From Malaya genurostris (Eukaryota; Arthropoda; Insecta; Diptera; Culicidae): DNA of 64,000 nucleotides. Under the pieces are notes generated by a model, which saw only the letters and a program-made list of their open reading frames with translations, was not told where the DNA came from and did not search any database. How positions within the stretch are numbered: the first letter of the stretch is position 1; every line of letters starts with the position of its first letter. The DNA is taken from the NCBI RefSeq assembly GCF_030247185.1, contig NC_080570.1, positions 99,839,545-99,903,544 of the forward strand, written 5' to 3'. Shown here piece after piece: positions 34,738 to 44,601 of this stretch. A program made the position numbers and the translations under genes.

Positions 34738-37700
34738 TTAGAAAGTTATTCTGGCTTCTTGTAGGAATTGTGTTATTTGTTTAAGTTCTTTTTCATTGTT
34801 GTCTGTTAGTATGGCATTTAAAGGTTTTTTATTTTCCAGTACTTTGTAGTAGGATCTGGTTATCATCCATTTCGCGCAATCGTATAGTATATGCTCGATG
34901 TTTTCCACCTCTTCACACATATCGCATAGATCATCTGATTCCCATCCCCATTTAAATTTTCGATCTTTTGTATTGCAATGATTAGACCTGATTCGATTTA
35001 AGGTAATTTTTTCGTCGGTTGTTAGTTGATTTATTCCTTTTTCGATATACCAAACTTTTCGGCATGGATGTTTTGAAAATTCGAAGTGTTTTATTCCCTT
35101 GTAGCCGGAGATGTTTTGGTATTCTGAAATCCAATTTGACCAGATTTCCTCTTTTGCTAATTTTATAGTGTCCCCTAATGTTAGGGTTTCGAAGTTATTT
35201 TGTGGATCTGTTGTACTTTGAACTGCAAGTGAGTCCGCTTCGACGTTTCCTCCTATGCCTACGTGGCTGGGGACCCATTGGATGCATATGTCTATATTCA
35301 TTTGTTGAGCTTTGTATATTGCTTGGAAAATTTCAAGCACTATATGGTTATTGGTAATTATGTTCCGGTTTTCAATCATTTTGCAGGCGCTCTTAGAATC
35401 CGTAATAATAACTGCTTTATCATATGTTTTGTCGATGCAAATATTGATTGCGTCTCTTATTGCCATGAGTTCTGCGTTTGTGATGCTCACGTTGGGATTT
35501 ATTTTACTGGTTTTGCTGGATCTGTCTTGTGGGTCCCATGCTGCGATGGCCACTCCGTTGTTTTTTCGCGATGCATCGGTGTATAATTTTTTGTGCCATC
35601 GGTAGTTGGTGGCGATTTCTTGTGTTGCTGTTGCTTTCCATATTTCGCCTGAAACGTTTTCTTTCTTTTCGTTAATTGAAAGATTCGATGTTACCTTGAT
35701 TCTAGTGTCCTTAAGTAGTTTGGGTTCTTCCATCATTTGGTCTGTGTAGCTTCTCATCTGGTAAAGTACATCTATATGTTTTTCCGCCAAATTCAACATA
35801 TATGTACCATGGCTTTTTTTACCTTCCATTACACCGTCGATGAATTTTCTGTTAGGGTTTGATCCGTGTTTGTTTTTGATCGTTTCTTTCAGAGCTAGCC
35901 ATTCTACTCTGCTTTCCATTGGCATTAGTCCGCTGTCCGCCAGCATAACATTCACTGGTGTTGACTTCAAGTATCTCATAGATATTCTAATATACGCGTT
36001 TTGGGTGGTTTCAAGTTTTTTCGTGTTTGATTTGGCAGTTGATCCGTAAATTACTGCACCGTATTCGAGTTTGGAGCGGATTATTGCATTGCCAATTTTC
36101 AGCAGTGTTTCTGGGCTTGCTGGACTTTTTCTGTTGGAAAGCATTTTCAGCAGATTTAGTCCACTTTTACTTTTGTTAGTTATTTCTTCTATATGTTTTC
36201 TATATGATAATCCTCGATCTATGACAAATCCCAAGTGTTTGTGGGTGTTTTGTAATTGTATCTCTTCGTTTTGTATTCGCAGACGAATTTTTGCGTCTTC
36301 AATTTGGCTAAAATTGATAGCCACACATTTAGAGGGATTTACCGATAGATTTAGGTCCTGCAATTTCTGCCTGAGTTTTTCCAAGCACCTGTTGGCCTCT
36401 CCTGTAACATCAATCCCGTCTGCGGTTACTATCAGAGCCAGGTCGTCAGCAAACTGCATTAGAACTACACCATTTTCTTCTATTATATGTAACTCGGTCG
36501 TGTATAGATTAAACAACAGCGGAGAGAGCGGACACCCCTGCGGCAGTCCGATATTTACCTGTTTTGATATTTCACCTATCGTAGTGTTTAGCGTAACTTT
36601 CCTTTTTTTTAGGTATTCGTAGAGCCATTCTATTATGTCCCGCGGAATGTTTTTGATTGCAGTGTTGTCAGAAGCTTTTGACAATCTACTGTGTCGAATG
36701 CTCGCTCAACGTCCAGAAATATGACGATCGGGTTTTTTTTCGCGGCTTTGGCTTCTTTGATCGAATTTATCAGATGATTTACACAGCTGACCGCTGAGTG
36801 GTTCTTTCTGAAGCCGAAAGATTGTTTCGCAAAGAGATGTTTTTCTTCTGCTAAGTTGTATAGACGATCTTTGATGATTGTGTTGATGATTTTTATGAAT
36901 ACATTCATGAGTGCTATACCTCTTTTGCTTGTTATGTCCATTGGGTCTCTGTTCGGTTTTGGTATGAGTATCAATTTGCTTGCTCTCCATTTCTCGGGTA
37001 TACTCTTCGTTAACCATACATCGTTTAATTGGCAGCAGATTTCGCTCAATATATTTAATTTTAGTCCTTTAAGTATTCTGAACGATATGTTATCTGGACC
37101 TGGAGCCGAATGATCTTTTTTCTTGCGTATGACTTTTATGAACTCTTCGTATTTTAGTGGAGTTGAGATTTCATCATTTTCTTCTTGAATGGAATTCGCT
37201 GGCAAGATTATCTCTGAGTTGATCTTGCTGTACGATTTCTTCATGAATTTTTCGGCAAACTCGTGGGGTGGAAAGTGTTCAGTTTTTTTTATTTTTTCCT
37301 GTAAGGGCTGTATCGAGTCCTCTAATAATGTTCCAAATTTGTCTCGTTGGCGTTGTTTCATTTATTTTTTCCTTGATCTCTCGGTCGTGTTTACGTTTTT
37401 CCTTCCTCAGTTTGCTTTTGAATATAGCTCTTGCCCTTTGTAGAGCAATTTGAGTGTGTAGGTTTTTCTGCCGGTTGTGTGACCTTAACATTTTCCGTTT
37501 TTCGTCATACGCTTGTTGGATTTCGTCGTTCCACCAACGTTTCAGATAGTTTGCACGCTTGTTTATCAGTGTATATGATGCTTCCTGGATTTTCTCCTCG
37601 AAAATCTCTTGCATCTCAACGGGATTGTATATATATTGCGGTTGTATTTCGTTGATTTTGGAGATTGCTTTTTCTACGTTCACTTTCGTGATTTTACCTA

Positions 37701-38403
37701 CGACTACCGGTGCTCTTACCTGAATTTCTATCAGGATACATAGATGTGTGCTACCAAACTCTTCTTGCATTACGTTCCACGTTGAAATTTTTGCTATTTC
37801 TCGTGTGGCCAGTGATAGATCAATGGCAGTGGGGGAACAATTCATTCTTGGTGTGGTGGTTGTTTGACCGTCATTTAGTAGTATCATTTTTGAGTTATCT
37901 AGCTTATGTGCTATGCTTCTCGCTTTGATGCATGGCCTGGCCAATTCGTCCCATATTGGGTGCCTTGCGTTTAAGTCTCCTGTCAATAGTATTTCTCCTT
38001 CCATAGTTTCAAAGTGATCAAACAGGAGTTCAAGTTTTTCAGCTGCTGTTTTTGCTAAGGGCTGATCAGGCGGAACATATATTGAGATTATCGTGAAATT
38101 ATTGGATAGGTTTCGTGTGCGTATCGCCACCATTTCTAATGGGGATAGGTTTGGTATTTTGACTATTTCAAAGTATATATCTTCGCGGATAAGTAAAGCC
38201 ACGCCTCCGAAACCTTCGTCTCTACATTTGCTAGCCATCTTGTAGCCTTTGATTTTGTACTGCTCTGTGGGTTTTATCCAAATTTCTTGAATGCTTGCTA
38301 TTGTTATATTTTCTTTTTTTAGGAACAATGTAAGTTCTTCTCTCGTTTCTACTGGTCTAAAGGATTGTATGTTATGTTGTAGTATACGGATGTTTTCACT
38401 CAT
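34738..38403 (-). pseudogene. I-clade ORF2: endonuclease, RT, RNase H (two frameshifts)
   Basis: From 38403: endonuclease motifs HNIQSFRP, SIQEIWIK, LTGDLNARHPIW and AIDLSL. The frame changes near 37285 in a run of eight A (minus strand). RT then has NRDPMDITSKRGIALM, FGFRKNHSA and FLDVERAFDTVD. A second change near 36657, again in an A run, returns to the original frame: GLPQGCPLSPLL and the catalytic QFADDLALI. RNase H follows with LYTDAS, NAELMAI, ITDSKSA and WVPSHVGIGGN (D-E-D-D), then a Cys/His tail CDMCEEVENIEHILYDC, ending at 34738. It overlaps ORF1 by 8 nt. The shifts compensate each other. Confidence 0.9.
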
Positions 38404-39706
38404 GATTAGATTCTAGCTCTTCTTGTTCTTCTTCATTATTGTGAATATCTATTGTTTGTTCCTGGGGGTCATTGAACTCGTTTATTATTTCCATAAGAGT
38501 AGTGCTAATTTTGATTATCAGGTGCTCATATATAATTTCTGATCCTTCCTTGTTTATTTCATAATTAATCCCAGCCTGTAGTTTCATCAGTTTTGCTATT
38601 ATTTTTAGATTTTGCCAACATGTTTCAAAACTTTTTAGCATTCTATCCATTTCGCTCGTTCTGTATGGATTGTAATGATTTTTATATTCACCTGCTTTGT
38701 CTTGTTTTTTATATGTCAAACCTTTTGTCTTTTTTTCTGGTTTTGGTTGTGTTTGTTTACGTTTCCAGTTTATGTTGCATTGTGTTACCTGAGGTCTATC
38801 ATGATTGTTTTGCTGTTCTAATTCTGGGAATTCCTCAAGATCTGTAAGCTCGTCAAAGCTATTTCGCGTATGAACAAGTTGTTTGGCTTCTTCGTAAGTT
38901 ATTTTTTCTTTCAGCATTACAGTGGACAATTCTTCTTGTTTTTTCCTCTCTGGGCAAGTTCTTTCTGTCGCATCGTGGTTACCTTTGCAGTTTATACATT
39001 TGACTTCTTCGCAATTTCCTTCGTCGTGTATTGCTCCACATTTCTTGCATTTTTTTTGTCTTCTGCATTTTATCTGTTTATGACCATATCCCCAGCAGTT
39101 AGTGCACTGTCGAACTGGAAATATGTACAGTTCTACTTGAAATCGGCATCCGTATAGCTCTACTTTTTGTGGGAATGTTTTTCCTTTGAATGTGATTTTT
39201 ATGTTCCAAGTTTCCTCTAACAAATTATGCTTATTTCGTTTCATCATTCTTTCAACCTTAATGATTTCTACATCGCTATTTACCTCGTTCATCAGTTCTT
39301 CCTCTGTATATTCTAATGGCACTCCCTTTACTAGTCCCGTTGTTTGCTTCCATATCCACGGTACATAATTTTTCAAATTATGCTCGGTGAGATCGGTTTC
39401 ATTGATTTTTAACGCTTCCTTCTCTGATGGGAATGTAATCTTGAATCGAAATTTCCCTATACCTTGAATGTCGGTGAAGTTTTTCACTCCTTTTCCGCTT
39501 AGAATTTTTCCAACGTCAACTGGATGTTTCGGTATGGGTTTCCCGAAGTCTACCGGCTCTAAGAATGCCACGTCTCCTGTGTTCCACTCAATCTGTCGAG
39601 GTGGCTCAGCTTTTTTTCCCTTGTCGCTATTTGATCCTAAGTTCTGTTTGATTTTGGGACCCATCCTGTATTGTTTCCTTGTTTGTATTTGTGATTTCCC
39701 GCTCAT
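38396..39706 (-). CDS. I-clade ORF1: nucleic-acid-binding gag-like protein
   Basis: The 436-residue intact frame carries three knuckles: CTNCWGYGHKQIKC, CKKCGAIHDEGNC and CINCKGNHDATERTC (about residues 215-270). An N-terminal region (TGLVKGVPLEYTEEEL) resembles the pre-knuckle domain of I-type gag. The C-terminal tail is highly acidic (NNEEEQEELE). The 222-bp 5' UTR starts at 39928. Confidence 0.88.
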   Translation of the reverse strand: MSGKSQIQTRKQYRMGPKIKQNLGSNSDKGKKAEPPRQIEWNTGDVAFLEPVDFGKPIPKHPVDVGKILSGKGVKNFTDIQGIGKFRFKITFPSEKEALKINETDLTEHNLKNYVPWIWKQTTGLVKGVPLEYTEEELMNEVNSDVEIIKVERMMKRNKHNLLEETWNIKITFKGKTFPQKVELYGCRFQVELYIFPVRQCTNCWGYGHKQIKCRRQKKCKKCGAIHDEGNCEEVKCINCKGNHDATERTCPERKKQEELSTVMLKEKITYEEAKQLVHTRNSFDELTDLEEFPELEQQNNHDRPQVTQCNINWKRKQTQPKPEKKTKGLTYKKQDKAGEYKNHYNPYRTSEMDRMLKSFETCWQNLKIIAKLMKLQAGINYEINKEGSEIIYEHLIIKISTTLMEIINEFNDPQEQTIDIHNNEEEQEELESNHE

Positions 39707-39942
39707 TTTGTTTTGTGTAAACTTTTACACTGTTTATCCGTTAATATACTTTATGTATAGATTTTTATACGGATCCTTCGCTTTTATTTTTCGCGGTTAA
39801 ATAGATGAATTTTCGAACTATTTTTAGCCTTTCGCATATATTTCTCACTCGCACAGCATACGTGAACTTCGCGAAAACTTCTTCAGATCGTTAACACCGA
39901 CGCTTTCACTTTGCTGGTTGGCGCGAGAATATTTTATATTTT

Positions 39943-40244
39943 GATTTAATTTTGACATCATTGTATACAAAGATGCCAGGTCATTTTAAAAAAAATTTAA
40001 TTAATCGAGAATCAGTATGTGCACTCTTGATGTTAAATTGCTGATCGGAATCATTGTGGTGAGCAACAAAAAAAAATCTCGCTATTTTAAAACGTCTGAT
40101 AGAAATACATTTTCTCTGTGTTTTCCGTAGCAAATTCAAGACTTTACGGAGCTTATTACCAGTCTGTGTGTTATAATCTGGGCAAAATATCGAAAATCTG
40201 TAAAACACACATTAATCTGTGAACCTGGCCTCTCCGGCAGAGTT
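39943..40244. mobile_element. Degraded hAT copy, CACAGATTTT subfamily
   Basis: CAAAGATGCCAGGT at 39968 and, in inverse, ACATTAATCTGTGAACCTGG near 40209-40229 match the two ends of the element at 57098-57470. The last bases of the right end are mutated and no duplication is recovered. Confidence 0.5.
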
Positions 40245-40335
40245 AAGTACGATTCACACGATCCGGCTTTTTCCGTCACCGTCACCGGAGCGTCAACGTC
40301 CGTCACCGTCATTCTGATTCACACCACGATGTAAA
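40245..40335. repeat. Half copy of the GTACGATTCA MITE terminus
   Basis: AGTACGATTCACACGATCCGG followed by CCGTCACCGTCACCG motifs matches the end of the MITE at 29359-29590. No matching right end is found before 44600. Confidence 0.6.
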
Positions 40336-40497
40336 ATACATGGTGTTCACGTTTTTCTATGTGTTAGTGCGGTTGTCATTTTATTTTGGAATAACAGAGA
40401 GACGTGAAGAAGAAAAACATAAACAAATGACGTTCCGGGAGTTGCTTTTATGAAAATATTTAGAGTTGATTCTGTTTGCGAAAATATTAACAGTAAA

Positions 40498-40861
40498 ATG
40501 CGGTGTTTTGTTCCGGGATGTTTCAATCGTCGAATTAGAGGAAATGATCTGTCTATTCCATACCATCGAGCATGGAAGAACCCAGTTATTGAAAAAAAAC
40601 TGGTATATTTTTTGCGGAGTGGAGTACAATAGTGTAAAGAACTGGCGCGTATGTTCTGCACATTTCGGGACCAAAGATTATCAGTCGAGCGAAATGCAGC
40701 TTAAATTTTGTGGTTTTCAACGTCGGGTCTTAGAAAAGCATGGTAAGTTCAATATTTTTAATCATCACACGTAATGAGTACACTGATTTTAGCTCAAATT
40801 TTCCGAAACGGATTTGGCAGAAGCAAATGGCATTGATCTAGCCAAACTTAGTGGTCCCAAC
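40498..40861 (+). pseudogene. THAP-domain gene remnant, first exon with splice donor
   Basis: MRCFVPGCFNRR opens a C2CH THAP finger. After the Trp-containing AWKNPVIEKKLVYF a one-base frameshift near 40620 leads into NWRVCSAHF, the Cys-x-x-His end of the domain, and then KDYQ. An exon-like end with a consensus donor (ATG|GTAAGT near 40742) and an acceptor (TTTTAG near 40791) suggest an intron of about 50 bp. The following sequence is cut at 40861 by the LTR element. It could be a host THAP gene or a transposase fossil linked to the MITE terminus at 40245. The frameshift argues against function. Confidence 0.6.
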
Positions 40862-41049
40862 TGTGTGGGTACAAACTAGTATATAATAATCAATGCATAG
40901 CAAGCCATGACCATTGTGGTGAGACAACTGCTCAAGGTCCAATAAATCATAGAACAACTTATATCATCATTACACCACGGACTGCTGTACAGGTAAGAAG
41001 TGCATCATTCTGGGTGATTCCGTTTCCGTTGCGTAGTTGACTATTCACA
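40862..41049 (+). repeat. 5' LTR of the non-autonomous element
   Basis: 188 bp, read by eye as identical to 43350-43537. Contains AATAAATCATAG, a possible polyadenylation signal, at about 40938. Confidence 0.93.
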
Positions 41050-41194
41050 ATGGCGATCCTTTGCCAGGTGCTGCAATATTTATTGCAGCAAATAGTAAGA
41101 ACCGCCAGTGATATAATAATGATTTTTGTATTCGGAAAGGAATCACCCAGGAAACAAAAAGAACTGACCTAAGAGATTGCGTAATAGTCAAAAT

Positions 41195-41475
41195 TGAAAA
41201 AGGCGGATCATTATGGTCGCGCATTATGAGCGGACAACGAAAGTCGCGCAATAAAGGATCAAAAAAAATTTATCTATCTTTGGAAAAGCGGATCAATAAA
41301 ATCGCGCATTACAGAGCGGACCAAGAAGGTCGTGCATTTAAATAGAAAAATATATAAGCGGACCGGAAACGTCGCGCACAAAAGAAGCGGGTAACATGGC
41401 CGCGCAATGCAGAATAGCGGATTTGATAAATCGCGCATTACTGAGCGGATCGTCAGATCGCGCACATTCATTTCA
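41195..41475 (+). repeat. GCGGAT...TCGCGCATTA interspersed motif array
   Basis: About eight degenerate copies of a GCGGAYC - short spacer - TCGCGCATTA motif lie in the leader just inside the 5' LTR. Spacing varies (about 25-60 bp). The position is where packaging or insulator-like signals sit in other LTR elements; the function here is unknown. Confidence 0.8.
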
Positions 41476-42089
41476 TTAGCTTTGATAGTGACATAATGAA
41501 TTGTGTTTGCTGTAGTATCAAAACATTGAAAACATCATGAAAATGGGAAATATGTCCGATTGATTGAAAGAATGAGCAGTTTAGATGTAAAACGGTAATC
41601 AGTTCGATAAAGAACATTCGATGGAATTCTCAATGTGTCAGCACTTTGGTTTGCGGACAATGCGTTCGAAGTTCGAGTAATTCGCGAGAAGGAAAGAATA
41701 ATTTTTCGAGCTGTAATAGCTCGGTGGTGTGAGTTTTCAACCAAACAAAAAGAAAAGAAGAAGAAGTACGATAAGGATATGGTGCGTTTAGCAACGTCGT
41801 GCACGTCGATTTCGGTTACGAGAACTAATTTTGACAAGGATGTTACAAAATAGATATATACTTCATGAATCGTTGATTTTTCTGTACCAATTCAATAAAT
41901 AGTTTAGAGTAAATTCACTGGGAAAATACCTACGTCTCTAGTATGAATCCAAGCAACCAAAAATTGCATATTTACTAAGAATATTCACATTCTTGCTACT
42001 ATAAATTACACACCGAAGAGAACTTATATTTAAAAAAAGAAATCCGTGTAATATTTCTTGCAACTTAGGAAAACACGTAGTTATTTGTT

Positions 42090-42202
42090 GACCCGGGAAC
42101 TACAGAACGTTCCCGAGTGACCCGGGAACTACAGAACCTTCCCGAGTGACCCGGGAACTACAGAACCTTCCCGAGTGACCCGGGAACTACAGAACCTTCC
42201 CG
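42090..42202 (+). repeat. 29-bp tandem hairpin array, four copies
   Basis: GACCCGGGAACTACAGAACC-TTCCCGAGT units repeat three full times plus a fourth 26-bp copy. Each unit has the perfect 6-bp stem CGGGAA/TTCCCG around a 10-nt loop. The first copy has one change (ACGTTCCCG). Confidence 0.95.
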
Positions 42203-42659
42203 TTTTTTAGACGTACGAGTAGATCTTTTGACAATTTGAAAGTACAGCACAAGTTCTGCGTAAATTTTCCTGCTACATAGAAGCTGAACGATGTATTATA
42301 GAAGCTGCTTAGAAGTTAGTTCGATTGCGTCACGCGAATTTTCAAATGTGGATAAATACTTGAAAATGGACTGCTTAGAATGCCATTCATGAGCTTCGTA
42401 ACATCTCCACTATTCATCTTATATATTAAACTCATTAGTTAGAGTGTGATCCGCTATCAATGTTAGATGCATTGGCTCAAGGGGTGAATCGACAATTGAT
42501 GCATTCGCTTCCAACCAGCAGTATTGCACATTTTTCGAACGAATTTTTCTGAGATATTGCTGCAAAAGCGAAGCTATTGCATTCGATTTAATCACAATTC
42601 GATCCGCAATCCAAAAGCTAACGTGGTGACTCCACTATTCAGATGACTTTTGATACAGT

Positions 42660-42930
42660 GGTCCTTATTACCGATATCACTACACGGCGAAAACCAAGTG
42701 AAGTGAATGTAGGTTTTAATCACGAAGTCGTTTCAGCGGAAAATGTAATTACTTAGATGAGCTTGTTGTTATTATGAACATCAAATCACCAAAATATTGT
42801 TGGAAAAAATGATTTTTTTTCACTACAGTGTTTACTTCACTGAGCGTGATACTGGTAATAGGGAAAATCAAGTGAAGTGGCGTGTAAGTGAAGTGAATGT
42901 GAAAGTGGAAGTGGGAACGGTAATAAGGGT
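42660..42930. mobile_element. MITE A5, GGTCCTTATT variant, inside the LTR element
   Basis: Ends GGTCCTTATTACCG and CGGTAATAAGGGTC, flanked by AGT on both sides (42657-42659, 42931-42933); 271 bp. It is more diverged than A1-A4. Confidence 0.85.
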
Positions 42931-43349
42931 CAGTAACACTTTAAATAAAATCTTTTTAAAACAGCTGTTCAAATATAGCTTTGGGATCAACTGGTGCCAG
43001 ATGTATTTTTGACGATTATAAATTATTCAACAGCTTGTCATATCGGACCATATATTCTTCACAGTGTCGCGAATAGCCTAAGGGTTTGTTTGGCCATTCG
43101 AAGCTTGATATAGGGAATGGATAATAGAACTGAAATTTAAATAAACGTATCTCTGGTAAGGAAATTTTATTTGTACGAACAGTTCTCTTTTTTTCTGTTA
43201 TATTATAATCTCAAGATTTAATTTTCAATTCACAAATTATGCATCTAGAACTAAACACTCTCCTAAATATGCTCTAGTGATGTCAAGCATGTCAATACGG
43301 TATATGTCAGATAGATTAAGCTGATTTTTTTTTTATAGAAGAGGGTGGA

Positions 43350-43537
43350 TGTGTGGGTACAAACTAGTATATAATAATCAATGCATAGCAAGCCATGACC
43401 ATTGTGGTGAGACAACTGCTCAAGGTCCAATAAATCATAGAACAACTTATATCATCATTACACCACGGACTGCTGTACAGGTAAGAAGTGCATCATTCTG
43501 GGTGATTCCGTTTCCGTTGCGTAGTTGACTATTCACA
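43350..43537 (+). repeat. 3' LTR of the non-autonomous element
   Basis: Copy of 40862-41049, followed by the duplication CCAAC. Confidence 0.93.
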
Positions 43538-43542
43538 CCAAC

Positions 43543-43850
43543 ACCTTCCTTCTGTAAAAAAATAACAAGATCAGAAACATGTCGACCATCATTAAAAAAG
43601 TACTTACGAACTACGGATAGAAACTTGAAGTGAAACTTTCGCTCTATGTGTGAGTTAACGGGCGTACTGAAGCCTGTATCGTAAAGCAAAGCAGCGTATG
43701 ACCAACTCGCTCGTAGCTAGACTCGATCGGATGTACCCAGTAAACATTCGGAATCTCAAACTTCGGCTTGTAACATTCTCCACCGACGGATTCCAGTGTA
43801 ATTCGAACGAATAAATAGATCGATTCGCTCGACCTCCATTTGAACATCGG
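43543..43850 (-). pseudogene. Unrecognised minus-strand coding remnant with an intron
   Basis: On the minus strand, 43847 downward reads FKWRSSESIYLFVRITLE, then VGGECYKPKF and IPNVYWVHPIESSYERVGHT. After a one-base shift near 43690 it reads YDTGFSTPVNSHIERKFHF. The exon ends at a consensus donor (TTC|GTAAGT near 43610) and an acceptor TTTTTTTACAG lies near 43552. The next exon would be cut by the LTR element and resume at 40861. I do not recognise the family. The splice signals and protein-like composition suggest decayed host or transposon coding sequence. Confidence 0.4.
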
Positions 43851-44601
43851 TAGTCTAAAATGATTTCATTTTGTCATCTTCGTTGTTTCATGATAGATTG
43901 ATGTTTCCTTGCGGTGTTAATAAAACAATAAATTGCGTCAGAAAAAAATATAATAACTCAAATAAAACCATACTTAAGAGTATGAAGAGCTACAGGCAGA
44001 TATTGTTTGATCGATTAGGAACTGTAAAACCAAGATGTATTCATTATCGGTTAACCGATCGGTTAAGCGCAATCAACGTGTGGTCTCCATTTTGTATCAA
44101 ATAAAACTATCAATAAGTGCAACATTTTATTCATCCAATTCGGAATCATTTAGAGCATCACCAGCCAAAAAATGCCACCCACAGCACAATCACTCCATTA
44201 TCCATGATAACTGTAATCGATTCCACAGTGCGATCCGCCAAATCCTTCCTCCAACGAAATGAACAGAATCGGATGTGTGTACAATATATATTTCGACGTT
44301 ACCTTGCAAGCCCTTGAAGAAAAAATGTCCGGACTTTCAATTAGTGCCAAAGATTCGCCAGGCTGCGCGACAACCGGAGTAACTTAGAAGTGAAATCCCA
44401 ATCTGAACTGGTCGTTTGTTTATGTTTCATGCCTGAATCCCGGTGCGCCATACTTAATATCGTGAGAAAATTACCAACACAACCAAAATTGTCTTATCAC
44501 GCCACCAGTGTATTTTACATCGTGTATGAATATGACCCTTTGTAATGTTTATCTTCAATAGAAGGATTGAAAAAGTTTGAAAGCAAACACCATCCGTAGA
44601 T
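43851..44601. other. Upstream region of the zinc-finger gene
   Basis: No gene or repeat is recognised. The promoter of the ZAD gene should lie here; no convincing TATA box is seen. Confidence 0.35.

Larger units (their letters stand above)
34632..39928 (-). mobile_element. Full-length I-clade non-LTR retrotransposon
   Basis: The 5.3-kb element is bounded by a perfect 14-bp duplication ATATTTTATATTTT (34618-34631 and 39929-39942), with a poly(A) tail (T run on the plus strand to about 34641). ORF1 has zinc knuckles, and ORF2 encodes endonuclease, RT and RNase H, the I-clade arrangement also seen in mosquito MosquI-type elements. Only two single-base frameshifts, both in A/T runs of ORF2, disturb it. 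It sits just upstream of misato. Confidence 0.92.
40862..43537 (+). mobile_element. Non-autonomous LTR retrotransposon (no pol)
   Basis: Two 188-bp LTRs (40862-41049 and 43350-43537; TGTGTGGG...ATTCACA), apparently identical, are flanked by a perfect 5-bp duplication CCAAC (40857-40861, 43538-43542). A TGGCGATCC sequence one base inside the left LTR could be the primer-binding site, and AGAAGAGGGTGGA just before the right LTR is a polypurine tract. The 2.3-kb interior encodes no recognisable gag or pol. It holds two tandem motif arrays and a MITE. It must be mobilised in trans; 5-bp duplications fit BEL/Pao or Gypsy machinery. Confidence 0.93.

Noticed and set aside
36071..36622. 183-residue plus-strand frame
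   Set aside because: It is the antisense shadow of the I-clade RT.
42090..42202. Possible CRISPR-like repeat
   Set aside because: The 29-bp units abut directly without spacers; it is a tandem hairpin repeat inside an LTR element.
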